From JAUZOB01 sp963692465 (lineage in GTDB: Bacteria > Bacteroidota > Bacteroidia > Bacteroidales > Prolixibacteraceae): 64,000 nt of DNA. Below the pieces are notes generated by a model. It saw only the letters and a list, made by a program, of their open reading frames with translations. It searched no databases and was not told the DNA's origin. Positions 1 through 7,920 of this stretch are shown piece by piece. The DNA lies in NCBI GenBank assembly GCA_963692465.1, contig OY829943.1, forward strand, positions 3,162,001 through 3,226,000, given 5' to 3'. A program made the translations under genes and the position numbers. How positions within the stretch are numbered: position 1 is the first letter of the stretch; each line of letters opens with the position of its first letter.

Positions 1-271
1 CGGTAACGTAATAGACCTGAGTCTTGTTGATGCTTCAAAGACTCTTTCCATAGATCCGGTCTTCACTCCATACATGCCAAAGAATATGAAAGAGATCATT
101 GATACTCTGTTTGAAGCTTCCGGCAATCAGAAGATCATGAGTATTCGGACGACACTGGAGAATAATCCTTATGTGGGCGATGTTGATACCGAGGTTCAGC
201 GGATGCAGGAAGAGTCACAGCAAGAACTGTCATTGCAGCAACAGGAGACTTCGGGATCCTTCAGTATGTAA
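1..271 (+). CDS. Phage portal protein, SPP1 gp6-like (C-terminal end only)
   Basis: The frame is open from base 2 at the window edge to the stop at 269-271, so the gene starts to the left and only about 89 residues are seen. The tail contains a stretch of the type S-x-R-T-x-L-E-x-x-P-x-V-x-D-V-x-x-E, followed by Glu/Gln-rich sequence. This is the pattern I know at the C-terminus of SPP1 gp6-like portals, where it precedes an acidic helical tail. The next gene, 18 bases downstream, is an SPP1 gp7/Mu F-like head protein, which normally follows the portal. The portal is the dodecameric ring at the capsid vertex through which DNA is packaged. The family call rests on a short segment plus context. 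Confidence 0.65.
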   Translation, partial: GNVIDLSLVDASKTLSIDPVFTPYMPKNMKEIIDTLFEASGNQKIMSIRTTLENNPYVGDVDTEVQRMQEESQQELSLQQQETSGSFSM

Positions 272-289
272 CAAGGAGAGAAAAGCCCG

Positions 290-1972
290 ATGAATTTAGA
301 TTTTTATCAAAGACAGTTAGTTCAGAAGATCCTTTCCCAAGACTCTGCAATCGGAAGCGTGTTTAACCTTTTTACCAAGCGGATCTCTCCATTGTTGACT
401 AAGTACAGGTATTCAGATAACGGAGCTGTAATCAAAAATGCATCAATTGAAAAGCAGATTCAGGCTGAGCTCGATAAGCTTCAATCCAATCTTGAAACTT
501 TGATCCGGAGCAGTACAAAATGGGCGTGGACATTATCAAATGAGAAGAATAATGCTTTAGTCAAAGACTACGTTAAAGAGATGTCTGTCTCGAATATTAT
601 CAGGGATGGCTTTATGCAGGAAAATACCGCTGCCTACGATGAGTTTATCAATCGTAAGGTTGCTGGTTTAAATATTTCTGATAGGGTCTGGAATGTCACG
701 AAATCAGCAAAAGATCAGGTCGATTATTATATGACTACCGGTGTTGCTGACGGGAAGAGTGCCTCATTGATAAGTCAGGATGTAAGGCAGCTATTGAAGA
801 ATCCGGATGCAAGGTTTAGACGGGTCACGAATTCGAAAGGCAAATTGGTCCCGAGTAACCCTATGAAGGCATATAATCCCGGTCAGGGGACGTATCGGTC
901 AGCACACCAGAACGCAATGAGGCTTGCTGTTACTGAAACGAATATGTCTTACGCTAAGGCAGATCTTACCCGGTGGGGACAATTGGATTTTGTGGTCGGA
1001 TACGAAGTTAAGCTGAGCAATAATCATCCGACTCTTGATATTTGCGATAGCCTAAAAGGGCTGTATCCGGAAGATTTTGTCTTCCTTGGCTGGCATCCCC
1101 GTTGTCGGTGTTACATGGTTCCTGTTATGGTTCCGAAAGATGAGTTTCTGGATTATCTCGATGCGAGTCCTGAGGAACGTAAAAAGATTCAGGATAAATA
1201 CCGGGTGAAGAATGTTCCTGAAGGATTTAATGATTTTGTTGGTAAGCATAAAGACCAGATCTCGAAATGGAAAAGTCAGCCTTACTGGGTACGGGATAAT
1301 TTTAAGGATGGAAGTATAACGAAGGGACTTAGTCTCGGATCAAAAGAAGCATCATCCCCAGTAAAAGGAACAGCCTTTTCTGCTGCCAGAACGCAAGGTG
1401 AAGCGGCTCGTTGGGCAATGGATAACGGATTGGCAAAATCAGTCAATTATGGCAAGCTTTCAAACATTGATTTGGTCAATGAAACCAACAGGTCTTTATT
1501 GGCGTTGAAGGACAGGACCGGATTAACCTTTGATGCGGTAAAAGCGGTTAATAGGGCATCAAGTAGATTTATTAATGCTCCGGCATACACTGAAACCTCT
1601 CTTAATAAGAAGACGAAAGAGGTGAAAAATACGCTGAGCATTAACAATGCGTATTTTGAAAAATATGGCGGTTCTTTTGATCAGGTAAATGAGATTATCA
1701 AAAAAGAATTGGATAAGAACTGGTGGGTTGCAGAGAAGTATCGTGATCTTATCAATCATGAATTCGGTCATAAGTTGACAATGGGGAATTCGTTACTGAA
1801 TCGCCTTGATTTTAGCTTTTCTTCTCCCATTTACGACAAGAGTCTTAGTCAATATGCATCTACAAGCTTTGCTGAAACATTGGCCGAATTATTTGCGAAA
1901 TACATGAAAGGTGACGATATTCCGGAAAAATGGAAGACTGTTTTCAATAAATGGAGTGACTTTAAAATTTAA
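290..1972 (+). CDS. Mu F / SPP1 gp7-like minor head protein with C-terminal HExxH zincin domain
   Basis: A 560-residue protein. Residues about 210-290 carry the phage Mu F/SPP1 gp7 signature: R-L-A-V-T-E-T-N, then K-L-S-x-x-H-P-x-x-D-x-C-D, then W-H-P-R-C-R-C near residues 268-274. Family members sit beside the portal and take part in head morphogenesis or DNA ejection. The protein is longer than a plain gp7. From about residue 360 there is an added domain with H490-E-F-G-H494 and a downstream glutamate at about E529 in a S-F-A-E-T-x-A-E helix. That is the arrangement of a gluzincin-type zinc peptidase. Many phage F proteins carry C-terminal effector-like domains injected with the DNA. I infer this one is a protease or former protease; its substrate is unknown. 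Confidence 0.85.
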   Translation: MNLDFYQRQLVQKILSQDSAIGSVFNLFTKRISPLLTKYRYSDNGAVIKNASIEKQIQAELDKLQSNLETLIRSSTKWAWTLSNEKNNALVKDYVKEMSVSNIIRDGFMQENTAAYDEFINRKVAGLNISDRVWNVTKSAKDQVDYYMTTGVADGKSASLISQDVRQLLKNPDARFRRVTNSKGKLVPSNPMKAYNPGQGTYRSAHQNAMRLAVTETNMSYAKADLTRWGQLDFVVGYEVKLSNNHPTLDICDSLKGLYPEDFVFLGWHPRCRCYMVPVMVPKDEFLDYLDASPEERKKIQDKYRVKNVPEGFNDFVGKHKDQISKWKSQPYWVRDNFKDGSITKGLSLGSKEASSPVKGTAFSAARTQGEAARWAMDNGLAKSVNYGKLSNIDLVNETNRSLLALKDRTGLTFDAVKAVNRASSRFINAPAYTETSLNKKTKEVKNTLSINNAYFEKYGGSFDQVNEIIKKELDKNWWVAEKYRDLINHEFGHKLTMGNSLLNRLDFSFSSPIYDKSLSQYASTSFAETLAELFAKYMKGDDIPEKWKTVFNKWSDFKI

Positions 1973-1975
1973 GAT

Positions 1976-2152
1976 ATGCAGATTGTACCACGTTGTTTTA
2001 GTTGTAAAAATTTTCAAGGCCTCAATGAGGATAATAGGGGCTATAAATGCAAAGCATTTGACATCATTCCCAATGACATCTTGCTTATAAAAAAATTACA
2101 CGACAGACCGATCTTAGGACAAAAAGGAGATTATGTGTTTGAGAAAGAATGA
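1976..2152 (+). CDS. Small Cys-rich conserved phage protein (58 aa)
   Basis: A short frame of 58 codons starts three bases after the stop of the head protein. It has C-x-x-C near residues 7-10, a third Cys in C-K-A-F-D, an I-P-N-D-I turn, a His, then G-D-Y-V-F-E at the end. This matches a pattern I recognise in small proteins beside portal/head genes in many phages: C..C ... CkAFp.gIP..Il...H..p..GD.gi.FE. The Cys and His residues suggest a small metal-binding fold. Its role is not known to me. Tight packing behind the upstream gene argues that it is real. Confidence 0.6.
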   Translation: MQIVPRCFSCKNFQGLNEDNRGYKCKAFDIIPNDILLIKKLHDRPILGQKGDYVFEKE

Positions 2153-2184
2153 TTGTAGCTTCATTATTGATAGTTAATAAAAAA

Positions 2185-2209
2185 GGATCAACTTAAAAAT
2201 TGCTGATCC
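2185..2209 (-). terminator. Intrinsic terminator of the leftward moron gene
   Basis: GGATCA at 2185-2190 pairs with TGATCC at 2204-2209 across a 13-base loop. Read on the - strand, the stem is followed at once by a run of six T residues (the A run at 2179-2184 on +). It lies 36 bases past the stop of the - strand gene at 2245, so it fits as that gene's terminator. Confidence 0.6.
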
Positions 2210-2244
2210 CCAATGATGAATAATTACAATGTTTTAACAATTTC

Positions 2245-2583
2245 TCAGATTACTTCATAATCATCAAATGTTAAAGATATTTCTAAGGAGCTTAAATGCC
2301 AACTGAAATGATATAATAGCAATTCTATAAATTGGCCATAATATGCAGCGCTTATTTCATCTTTTGACTTGTCCGCTGGATGATCTTCTATTCTGAGAAA
2401 AAAGGCTGACGAATCACCCGAATGAATGTAAGTAAAGAAAGCGTTTACGTTTTTCCATTGATTTGTAATATGGTAAATTTTCTCATTTTTGTAAACCCAC
2501 GTTGCAGATTTTTTCTCTTTCAAGAGACTTACTAATTTATCTGCAATAGATGCTGCACCTAAGCCTTTAATAATTATAGCCAT
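2245..2583 (-). CDS. Hypothetical protein, probable prophage moron (112 aa)
   Basis: I do not recognise a family. The 112-residue protein is soluble in appearance, with an N-terminal K-G-L-G-A-A-S-I-A-D-K-L helix, a mid-region of beta-like segments containing several aromatic residues, and an acidic end. It is the only - strand gene within the head cluster, sitting between the head protein/Cys-rich gene and the scaffold gene. It has its own TAnnTTTG-type promoter upstream and its own hairpin terminator downstream, which is the classic layout of a moron expressed from the lysogen. A host-benefit or superinfection-related role is possible but is inference only. Confidence 0.6.
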   Translation of the reverse strand: MAIIIKGLGAASIADKLVSLLKEKKSATWVYKNEKIYHITNQWKNVNAFFTYIHSGDSSAFFLRIEDHPADKSKDEISAAYYGQFIELLLYHFSWHLSSLEISLTFDDYEVI

Positions 2584-2624
2584 AGTTTTCTTTTTTAGTC
2601 GGTAGTTAATTTTTTATACACTAT

Positions 2625-2654
2625 CAAATTTATTCATATTTAGCATAAAACAAA
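2625..2654 (-). promoter_or_regulatory. Bacteroidota-type promoter for the moron at 2245-2583
   Basis: On the - strand, TTTG (CAAA at 2651-2654 on +) is followed after 18 bases by TAAATTTG (CAAATTTA at 2625-2632). This matches the -33 TTTG / -7 TAnnTTTG pattern of the Bacteroidota primary sigma factor, with a spacer one base shorter than usual. The start codon is 42 bases downstream. Confidence 0.5.
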
Positions 2655-2776
2655 AATAAAAGCAAATAATTCTTACTCTTTTAATAGTGTAATTTCTTGA
2701 CCCACTCAAAGTATTGCCATCCCTGGGTGTTCCCTGTAATTTGGCTTTTGATAAATGCAAAACCAAATTATAGAGC

Positions 2777-3430
2777 ATGAAAGAGAAAATATTACAATTT
2801 CTGAAAACCAAGTTACCCGGGGTTCAGAACAACTTCTTAGAGGGGGCAGCCAGCCAACTCGCCAATACAATCACCGATGAAGCACAGATCGAAACTGTAT
2901 GTAATGCAGGGTTGATCGCTTCACTTCAATATTCCTCACAATTCGCGCAGACCGAGGGCGACCGCAGAGCTACCGCAGCAACACAAACCGCCGTACAGAA
3001 TTACGAACAGAAATTTAACCTGAAAGACGGGAAGTCTATCCAGCCGGATCCGACACATAAGGGGCCTGTTGTAGATCCTTCTATGCCAGAATGGGCAAAA
3101 TCTCTTGTTGAGAGCAATAAACAGCTTCAGGAGAAGATCAACTCTTACGAGAAGAAAGGATCTTCTGATGTCTGGGGTAAGGCTGTACGGGATAAAGTGT
3201 CTGCAAAGTTCAAAGATTCAAAGATTCCAGTACCCGAATTTGCTTTTCGGGGGTTGAGTCTTGAATCTGAAGCTGATATAGACAAAGCAGTCGAACAGGT
3301 ATCGGGTGAATTTGAGAAATACCAGCAGGATCTTGTAAACAACAAGGTCATTGTTGAAGCTCCTAAAAGCTCAGGTGCAACACCTGATGCGATTAAGGAG
3401 GAAATAACCGATTTATCCAAAAAATTCTAA
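2777..3430 (+). CDS. Putative capsid scaffold protein
   Basis: A 217-residue, charged, largely helical protein directly upstream of the head fibre and major capsid genes, the normal position of a scaffold. The N-terminus (M-K-E-K-I-L-Q-F-L-K-T-K-L-P-G-V) resembles a family of scaffold-position proteins I have seen in Bacteroides phages. The middle (about residues 70-130) is Gln/Ala-rich and likely coiled coil. The last third is Lys/Glu-rich and ends in a short D-L-S-K-K-F tail that could contact the shell. No protease motif is visible in it, so prohead maturation may use another protein. The assignment is mainly positional. Confidence 0.55.
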   Translation: MKEKILQFLKTKLPGVQNNFLEGAASQLANTITDEAQIETVCNAGLIASLQYSSQFAQTEGDRRATAATQTAVQNYEQKFNLKDGKSIQPDPTHKGPVVDPSMPEWAKSLVESNKQLQEKINSYEKKGSSDVWGKAVRDKVSAKFKDSKIPVPEFAFRGLSLESEADIDKAVEQVSGEFEKYQQDLVNNKVIVEAPKSSGATPDAIKEEITDLSKKF

Positions 3431-3442
3431 CAATCAACGAAA

Positions 3443-4027
3443 ATGAGTTTACAACCAACGATTACAAGTTCAGTGCAGGGCATCCCGGTATTTATAGAAA
3501 CTATTTCTATGACTCCCGGAGGTCACATTCTGGACACGACAGGGTTGTTAGCCGGTGCAGTTGTTCCGGCAGGAACACCCGTTGCTCTGGATGATATTTC
3601 CAGAATTGCGAAGGTTTGCAAGACTGTTGCTACGTATGCCGATGTTGCCGCAACAGATAAGGTGATACGGGTCAACAAAGGACATTTGTTCCAGGTTGGA
3701 GATAATATCTCTGCTGCTGTTGGCGGAATCGCTTCTGTTATTACAGCTATTGATTCAAGTAACGACAGTTATGATATCATCACTGTTGATACAGTATTGG
3801 GCGTATTGACAGTCGGAGCTGTTCTTTTTGAAAGCACAGATAAAGGAGCAACAGACGGGAAGATCAAAAACCTTCCGAACGGACTTCTTTATAATGATGC
3901 TAAAGTAGCTGACGGGGAAGATGTCGTAAGTGTACTTCGGGGAACAGTCTATGCCCGCAGGATTCCACCGCTTACGGATGATATGCAGGCCTCTCTGAAA
4001 GGCTTTTTGTTTAACGGATCTTATTAA
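3443..4027 (+). CDS. Head fibre / capsid decoration protein
   Basis: A 194-residue protein between scaffold and major capsid. The start (after M-S-L-Q-P-T-I) has V-F-I-E-T and P-G-G-x-x-L-D-T-T-G-L, with V-V-P-A-G-T-P-V soon after. This is typical of the proteins annotated as head fibre or decoration proteins in Bacteroides phages, which bind the outside of the capsid. The middle is Gly/Ala/Val/Ile-rich and beta-like. The end has R-G-T-V-Y-A-R-R-I-P-P-L. It is 12 bases from the scaffold and 15 bases from the capsid gene, within one operon. Confidence 0.6.
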   Translation: MSLQPTITSSVQGIPVFIETISMTPGGHILDTTGLLAGAVVPAGTPVALDDISRIAKVCKTVATYADVAATDKVIRVNKGHLFQVGDNISAAVGGIASVITAIDSSNDSYDIITVDTVLGVLTVGAVLFESTDKGATDGKIKNLPNGLLYNDAKVADGEDVVSVLRGTVYARRIPPLTDDMQASLKGFLFNGSY

Positions 4028-4042
4028 TGGAGGACAAATTAA

Positions 4043-5131
4043 ATGGCAGATAATAGGATAACATCCATATTCGGGCCCTATGCAAAACAGCTTCAAGCTT
4101 TAATTGATGCAAGGGCCGATAGATTTAAAACCCAGTTTTTCCCTGCTTATTTTGATTGGGGAGTGCCGACAATGACTTTGAGTTACGCTACGGCTATCGG
4201 CAGAAGCAGGATTGAGGCAGCTGCATCGGTAGTTGCTCATGGTGCAGGGGCACCGCTTCGTTCCCGTGCCGGACTTGACCTTTTGGAGGGTAAAGTTGCA
4301 GCTATCAAAGTCAAAAGGAATATGAAGGAAGAGGATTACCGGACATATATGACTGTTCAGAACCTCAATATTGATGACTTGCAGAAAAAGCTTACCATGT
4401 TGAAGCTTATCTGGGAGGATACTATGTATTGTGTTGATGCAGTTATGGATCGGCTTGACATCATGTGCTTGCAGGCAATATCATCCGGTAAAATCACGAT
4501 CAGTAAAGACACCAATCCTGACGGAATTAATCCTCCGGTTATTGATTTGCTGATGCCTAAAAACAACAGGAAGTCCGCAAAAGTAAAATGGTCCGCAGAC
4601 AATCTGCAAACAATGACTCCGATTAGTGATATCGAAGATGTTTGTGATGCAGCAGAAGATGCCGGGAGCTCCATTGCGAAAATTCTTATGCCGAAGGCGT
4701 TGTTCCGTTTGGTCGAAAGATCAAAAGAAACGCTCGATTTGCTTACTGCTTTTAACGGGATCAATAAGGGGAATCTGAATATGGTAACCCTTGATATGCT
4801 CAATGCTTATCTCGATGCCAACAAATACCCACCCATTACATTGATCGATGCCAGAAAGGCAATTGAGAAGGATGGGAAGTTGACTTCTTATTCTCCTTGG
4901 ACGGATGGTAATGTCAGCTTTATTCCTGATGGTAAGCTGGGTATTATTCACAACGCTTATGACATTGAGCAGCTTCAGCCTGTTAATGGGATAGCTTATG
5001 CAACCTATAACAATGCACTGATCTCGAAATGGAGCGTTAACGACCCATGGGCAGAATACACTCAGGGAGTTATTTCAGCATTCCCCGGCGTTGAAGCAAT
5101 CGACAGTATTTATATTCTTCAGACAGCCTGA
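4043..5131 (+). CDS. Major capsid protein, gpE-like
   Basis: A 362-residue protein of the size and position of a major head protein. Residues about 60-90 read A-P-L-R-S-R-A-G-L-D-L-L-E-G-K-V-A-A-I-K followed by basic and acidic residues; this A-P-x-x-x-R-x-G pattern is seen near the N-terminal arm of lambda gpE-type (Phage_cap_E) shells with the HK97 fold. The C-terminal part contains F-I-P-D-G-K-L-G and W-S-V-N-D-P-W-A-E-Y-T-Q, like the late beta-rich part of these proteins. It follows the putative scaffold and head fibre. A GC-rich hairpin lies directly after its stop. I am confident of its role and less so of the exact family. Confidence 0.75.
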   Translation: MADNRITSIFGPYAKQLQALIDARADRFKTQFFPAYFDWGVPTMTLSYATAIGRSRIEAAASVVAHGAGAPLRSRAGLDLLEGKVAAIKVKRNMKEEDYRTYMTVQNLNIDDLQKKLTMLKLIWEDTMYCVDAVMDRLDIMCLQAISSGKITISKDTNPDGINPPVIDLLMPKNNRKSAKVKWSADNLQTMTPISDIEDVCDAAEDAGSSIAKILMPKALFRLVERSKETLDLLTAFNGINKGNLNMVTLDMLNAYLDANKYPPITLIDARKAIEKDGKLTSYSPWTDGNVSFIPDGKLGIIHNAYDIEQLQPVNGIAYATYNNALISKWSVNDPWAEYTQGVISAFPGVEAIDSIYILQTA

Positions 5132-5133
5132 TA

Positions 5134-5155
5134 GCGAGGGGAGCAATCCCCTTGC
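5134..5155 (+). terminator. Hairpin after the major capsid gene
   Basis: GCGAGGGG (5134-5141) pairs with CCCCTTGC (5148-5155), with one G-U pair and a 6-base loop. It follows the capsid stop by two bases. There is no real T run, so it may protect the 3' end of the abundant capsid transcript or cause partial termination rather than act as a full terminator. Confidence 0.35.
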
Positions 5156-5170
5156 TTAATTCATATAGAG

Positions 5171-5494
5171 ATGACAAATCTGGAAGCATTAAAAGCAAAA
5201 GTAGCAGGGTATCCTTTGGATGATAACACGTTTGAGGTCGCACTTCTTGATCGGGGGTTAGATTCAAAAGGTGATTACACTGGAGTCAGCAGGGAATTTG
5301 AGCTTGCTCAGGCTGATGTTTATGTGGTCTTACTGACTGGGGTAAATGTTACTGAGGGAGGTTATCAAATCTCAATGACAGAAAAGAGCAATTTTAAAAG
5401 CTATGCTTCCGGGATATACTCTAAATGGAATGTTCCCAATCCTCTTTCAGATAAAGATGTGACCCCGATTGTCAAAAATGTAAATCCATGGTAA
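5171..5494 (+). CDS. Hypothetical head-tail junction protein (107 aa)
   Basis: A 107-residue protein between the major capsid and the connector genes. I do not recognise a domain. It has an N-terminal helix (T-N-L-E-A-L-K-A-K-V), then mixed sequence ending in W-N-V-P-N-P-L-S-D-K-D-V-T-P-I-V. The position is where phages encode the head-tail adaptor (gp6/gp15-like), and its overlap by 7 bases with the next gene supports coupled expression. Adaptor is the best guess from position only. Confidence 0.5.
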   Translation: MTNLEALKAKVAGYPLDDNTFEVALLDRGLDSKGDYTGVSREFELAQADVYVVLLTGVNVTEGGYQISMTEKSNFKSYASGIYSKWNVPNPLSDKDVTPIVKNVNPW

Positions 5495-5805
5495 CCCAGT
5501 ATCCGCATAGAATAAAAGTCTCTGTTAAATCAGGCTCGGTAAAGGATCCTGTTACCGGGAATTACACCAAGGGCACTGGTGCTGGTTACGAGTTCCCGTG
5601 TCGGGCTGAGATGTCGAAAGGGAATGAAGAGATCAAGGGTGTTGACGGAAGCGATTTAGCCTTTTCCTACACTGTTTACATGTCAAAGACTACAATTGAT
5701 CTGGTCTATGGATCAGAGGTCGAAATACAGCTTTTAAACAAGACGGTAAAGGGTACTTTGAAAAGGCAGGAAAACGGACAATTAAATACACGGCTATGGG
5801 TATAA
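5488..5805 (+). CDS. Putative head closure (stopper) protein
   Basis: A 105-residue, beta-rich protein with short strands and Gly turns: Y-P-H-R-I-K-V-S-V-K-S-G-S-V-K-D-P-V-T-G at the start and V-K-G-T-L-K-R near the end. The size, fold feel and place (after the adaptor, before a gp10-like protein) match SPP1 gp16/HK97-type head closure proteins that plug the portal after packaging. It overlaps both neighbours. Assignment is by pattern and order. Confidence 0.55.
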   Translation: MVTQYPHRIKVSVKSGSVKDPVTGNYTKGTGAGYEFPCRAEMSKGNEEIKGVDGSDLAFSYTVYMSKTTIDLVYGSEVEIQLLNKTVKGTLKRQENGQLNTRLWV

Positions 5806-6377
5806 AGATGAGATGTTCGATGGCTGATATTCAGAATACACTGAATGAAAAAGCTCTTCAGATTGAGAACAATCTGGTTTTGTTGATGGAAAGGTACGGG
5901 GAAGAGTTTGTCAAGGATGCCCGAAGCTCATTAAATATACAGGGAGCATGGAAACAACGGGTATTATCCAAGGCAGAGATTAATCATCGTAAGAAGCTCG
6001 GATATTCTATTGCTACTCCGGTACATGGAGATTATGCTGATCAGACCAGAAACTTAAGAGGTTCGATCGGCTATTTCATCTTAAAAGGCGGAGCCGTTGT
6101 AAATTATGGCTTTGGAAATGATGAGCAGCATAGCGCAAAAGGCGAAGCTGCTGCAAGAACAGCAGTGCAGGGAGTTCAGAAAAAGAGCGGATACCAGCTC
6201 GTCTTTGTGGCGGGGATGGATTACGCTTCATATGTAGAATCGAAAGGTTACAATGTCATTACCTCACAGGCTTACATGATCACACTCGATCTGACCAGTG
6301 CTTTTAAAGCATACGCAGCAAAGCATGGTTATGGTGTTGGTTCTAACGGGGAAGGTTTATCTCAGGCACTTGATTAA
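5796..6377 (+). CDS. HK97 gp10-like neck/tail-completion protein
   Basis: A 193-residue protein whose N-terminal half is helical (E-R-Y-G-E-E-F-V-K-D-A-R-S) and whose middle contains D-Q-T-R-N-L-R-G-S-I-G and V-N-Y-G-F-G-N, then M-D-Y-A-S-Y-V-E-S-K-G-Y-N-V. The L-R-x-S-I and Y-A-x-Y-V-E motifs are typical of the HK97 gp10/lambda Z family that joins tail to head. Three in-frame Met codons lie within 25 bases (5796, 5811, 5820). The last begins M-A-D-I-Q and may be the true start; I keep the longest. Its stop overlaps the next ATG. Confidence 0.65.
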   Translation: MGIKMRCSMADIQNTLNEKALQIENNLVLLMERYGEEFVKDARSSLNIQGAWKQRVLSKAEINHRKKLGYSIATPVHGDYADQTRNLRGSIGYFILKGGAVVNYGFGNDEQHSAKGEAAARTAVQGVQKKSGYQLVFVAGMDYASYVESKGYNVITSQAYMITLDLTSAFKAYAAKHGYGVGSNGEGLSQALD

Positions 6378-6754
6378 TGAAAACGGTTAATTACATAGTT
6401 TCAAAAGTATACAAGGTTGTGTCCGGAGCATTTCAGCTCCCGGTGTACAATTTTGAAAAACCGACAAAGGATAGTGCTTCCCAATACATTGTAATCAATA
6501 GTCTTCCTGTGGATGCAGATAAAGAACTGCAAACGGCCCTTGTGAATATCAATATTCATGTACATGATCTTGATGAAGGTATTCCGGATAATGATACGCT
6601 GGATGATCTGACTTCTCACTTATTCTCTCTTGTTGATGACGCTACAGTCGACAATATCTATTTCTCTGTTATGAGTCAGGGACAGGAAACGGAAGATGCT
6701 TTAAATGAGCATTATTCGAATATAAAAGTAAAATGTAAAATCCTTAATAATTAG
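6377..6754 (+). CDS. Putative tail terminator protein
   Basis: A 125-residue protein in the place of the tail terminator (lambda U/SPP1 gp17-like), directly before the major tail gene. The sequence shows a Y-I-V-I-N-S-L-P strand, V-N-I-N-I-H-V-H-D-L strand and late helices. Its alternation of strands and helices fits the small alpha/beta tail-terminator fold that caps the tail tube. Its ATG overlaps the upstream stop codon (TAATG), so translation is probably coupled. Confidence 0.55.
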   Translation: MKTVNYIVSKVYKVVSGAFQLPVYNFEKPTKDSASQYIVINSLPVDADKELQTALVNINIHVHDLDEGIPDNDTLDDLTSHLFSLVDDATVDNIYFSVMSQGQETEDALNEHYSNIKVKCKILNN

Positions 6755-6759
6755 TCATT

Positions 6760-7281
6760 ATGGCAACATATGCATTTAAACTGAAGGCTGTTAGTTTCGG
6801 TACGCCAACCGGAACAGCAGTTATGCCAACGACAATGACAGCCTTTTCCAAATCAGTAAAAGGATCTGTTAATCTTAATGAGAGTGAACCGGAAATCAAG
6901 GAGTTGGAAACAGAAGAAGATACCGCTCCTGAAATAACCATAGTAAGTAAAGATTCTCAGCTTGTAGCAAGTTGGAACACCCGTGATGTTTCTCCTGCTG
7001 CTTTAGCCCAGATCAAAGGTGGTACCGCTACTGGTACAACAAAGTGGGCTGCTCCGGCAAAAACAAGCATCATCGAATTGGCTTTGAAAATGGAGAGTCA
7101 GTCAGGTGTAGTTATTACCGTGCCCCGGGGAAGAGTAATTGCTGTTATCGATGGAACCCTTGGCAGTGATGAAGCTCTCTTAGTGAAAATTAAAGTAACA
7201 GCTCTTAATCCGTTAGACGGTGGTTCTCCGTTTGAATTGGATTATCCGGCTCCTGCAACAGGTGACAAAACAGGAGCCTGA
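6760..7281 (+). CDS. Major tail (tube) protein
   Basis: A 173-residue Thr/Ala/Gly-rich, beta-type protein starting six bases after the tail terminator. Size and order (terminator, tube, ... chaperones, tape measure) fit the tail tube subunit. Residues about 100-125 (T-S-I-I-E-L-A-L-K-M-E-S-Q-S-G-V-V) and the P-R-G-R-V-I-A-V-I-D-G-T-L segment resemble major tail proteins of long-tailed phages. The C-terminus is flexible (P-A-P-A-T-G-D-K-T-G-A). Confidence 0.65.
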   Translation: MATYAFKLKAVSFGTPTGTAVMPTTMTAFSKSVKGSVNLNESEPEIKELETEEDTAPEITIVSKDSQLVASWNTRDVSPAALAQIKGGTATGTTKWAAPAKTSIIELALKMESQSGVVITVPRGRVIAVIDGTLGSDEALLVKIKVTALNPLDGGSPFELDYPAPATGDKTGA

Positions 7282-7335
7282 TAAAATGGTTTCGCTCGTA
7301 ATTTTAAATTATACAATGTTTAAAAATCACTTATT

Positions 7336-7608
7336 ATGAAAAAGTTATTCAAATTATTCTTTGCATTCGTATTAGCTTTTATTTGTCTTTCTGCAACCTG
7401 TTTTGCCGGTGTGGCACAGGTAAATACTGTTGCTTCTTCCGGTGGAGCATGGGACTTCATCGTTTCCCACTGGGCTGTTATTGCAACAGCGTTGTTTGCA
7501 GTATCAGAGATATTGGCTTTCATCCCAGGGGTGAAGTCAAACGGGATCTTCCAGATGATTCAGAATCTACTGAAGAAGTCAATCCCGGATGCAGATAAAA
7601 AAGAATAA
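7336..7608 (+). CDS. Small membrane protein, holin-like
   Basis: A 90-residue protein with an N-terminal hydrophobic segment (residues about 4-24, ending C-F-A-G like a signal or signal-anchor) and a second hydrophobic stretch at about 42-64 (W-A-V-I-A-T-A-L-F-A-V). It ends in a charged tail (P-D-A-D-K-K-E). It precedes a coiled-coil membrane protein and an endolysin, so a holin or pinholin role is likely from context. A strong terminator directly follows it. Confidence 0.5.
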   Translation: MKKLFKLFFAFVLAFICLSATCFAGVAQVNTVASSGGAWDFIVSHWAVIATALFAVSEILAFIPGVKSNGIFQMIQNLLKKSIPDADKKE

Positions 7609-7623
7609 AAATAGCAACAGAAC

Positions 7624-7652
7624 AAAAGGGGCGGGGCGACTGCCCCTTTTTT
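7624..7652 (+). terminator. Strong intrinsic terminator inside the late operon
   Basis: AAAAGGGGC (7624-7632) pairs perfectly with GCCCCTTTT (7642-7650) across a 9-base loop, followed by more T residues to 7652. It separates the head/tail-tube/holin-like genes from the lysis and tail-tip genes, so downstream expression must come from read-through, antitermination or a further promoter. Confidence 0.7.
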
Positions 7653-7665
7653 AAATGTAGGAACA

Positions 7666-7920
7666 ATGACTCTTTATGAAATAATCTCAATTACACTGGC
7701 AATAATCATGCTTTTGGGCGGAATTGTCGGAGTGTGGATAAAGACTCAAATGGATATCGCAGAATTGAGAGCAAGGATAAAAAACATCGAAGTAACTAAT
7801 AACAAGGTCGAACAGGATCTGATGAATTTGATTGAGACCAATCGTAAGGAGAATAGGGAGGACCACTCCATGATTTTCGATCAGTTACGTGAGATTATAA
7901 AGGCAAAAAACAATGAGTAG
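7666..7920 (+). CDS. Membrane-anchored coiled-coil protein, spanin- or XhlA-like
   Basis: An 84-residue protein with one transmembrane helix at about residues 5-25 (I-S-I-T-L-A-I-I-M-L-L-G-G-I-V-G-V-W-I) and then a charged, heptad-like helix to the end (A-E-L-R-A-R-I-K-N-I-E ... L-R-E-I-I-K-A-K-N-N-E). This shape is shared by inner-membrane spanins and by haemolysin XhlA-type holin partners. It overlaps the endolysin start by eight bases, which places it in the lysis cassette. Confidence 0.5.
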   Translation: MTLYEIISITLAIIMLLGGIVGVWIKTQMDIAELRARIKNIEVTNNKVEQDLMNLIETNRKENREDHSMIFDQLREIIKAKNNE

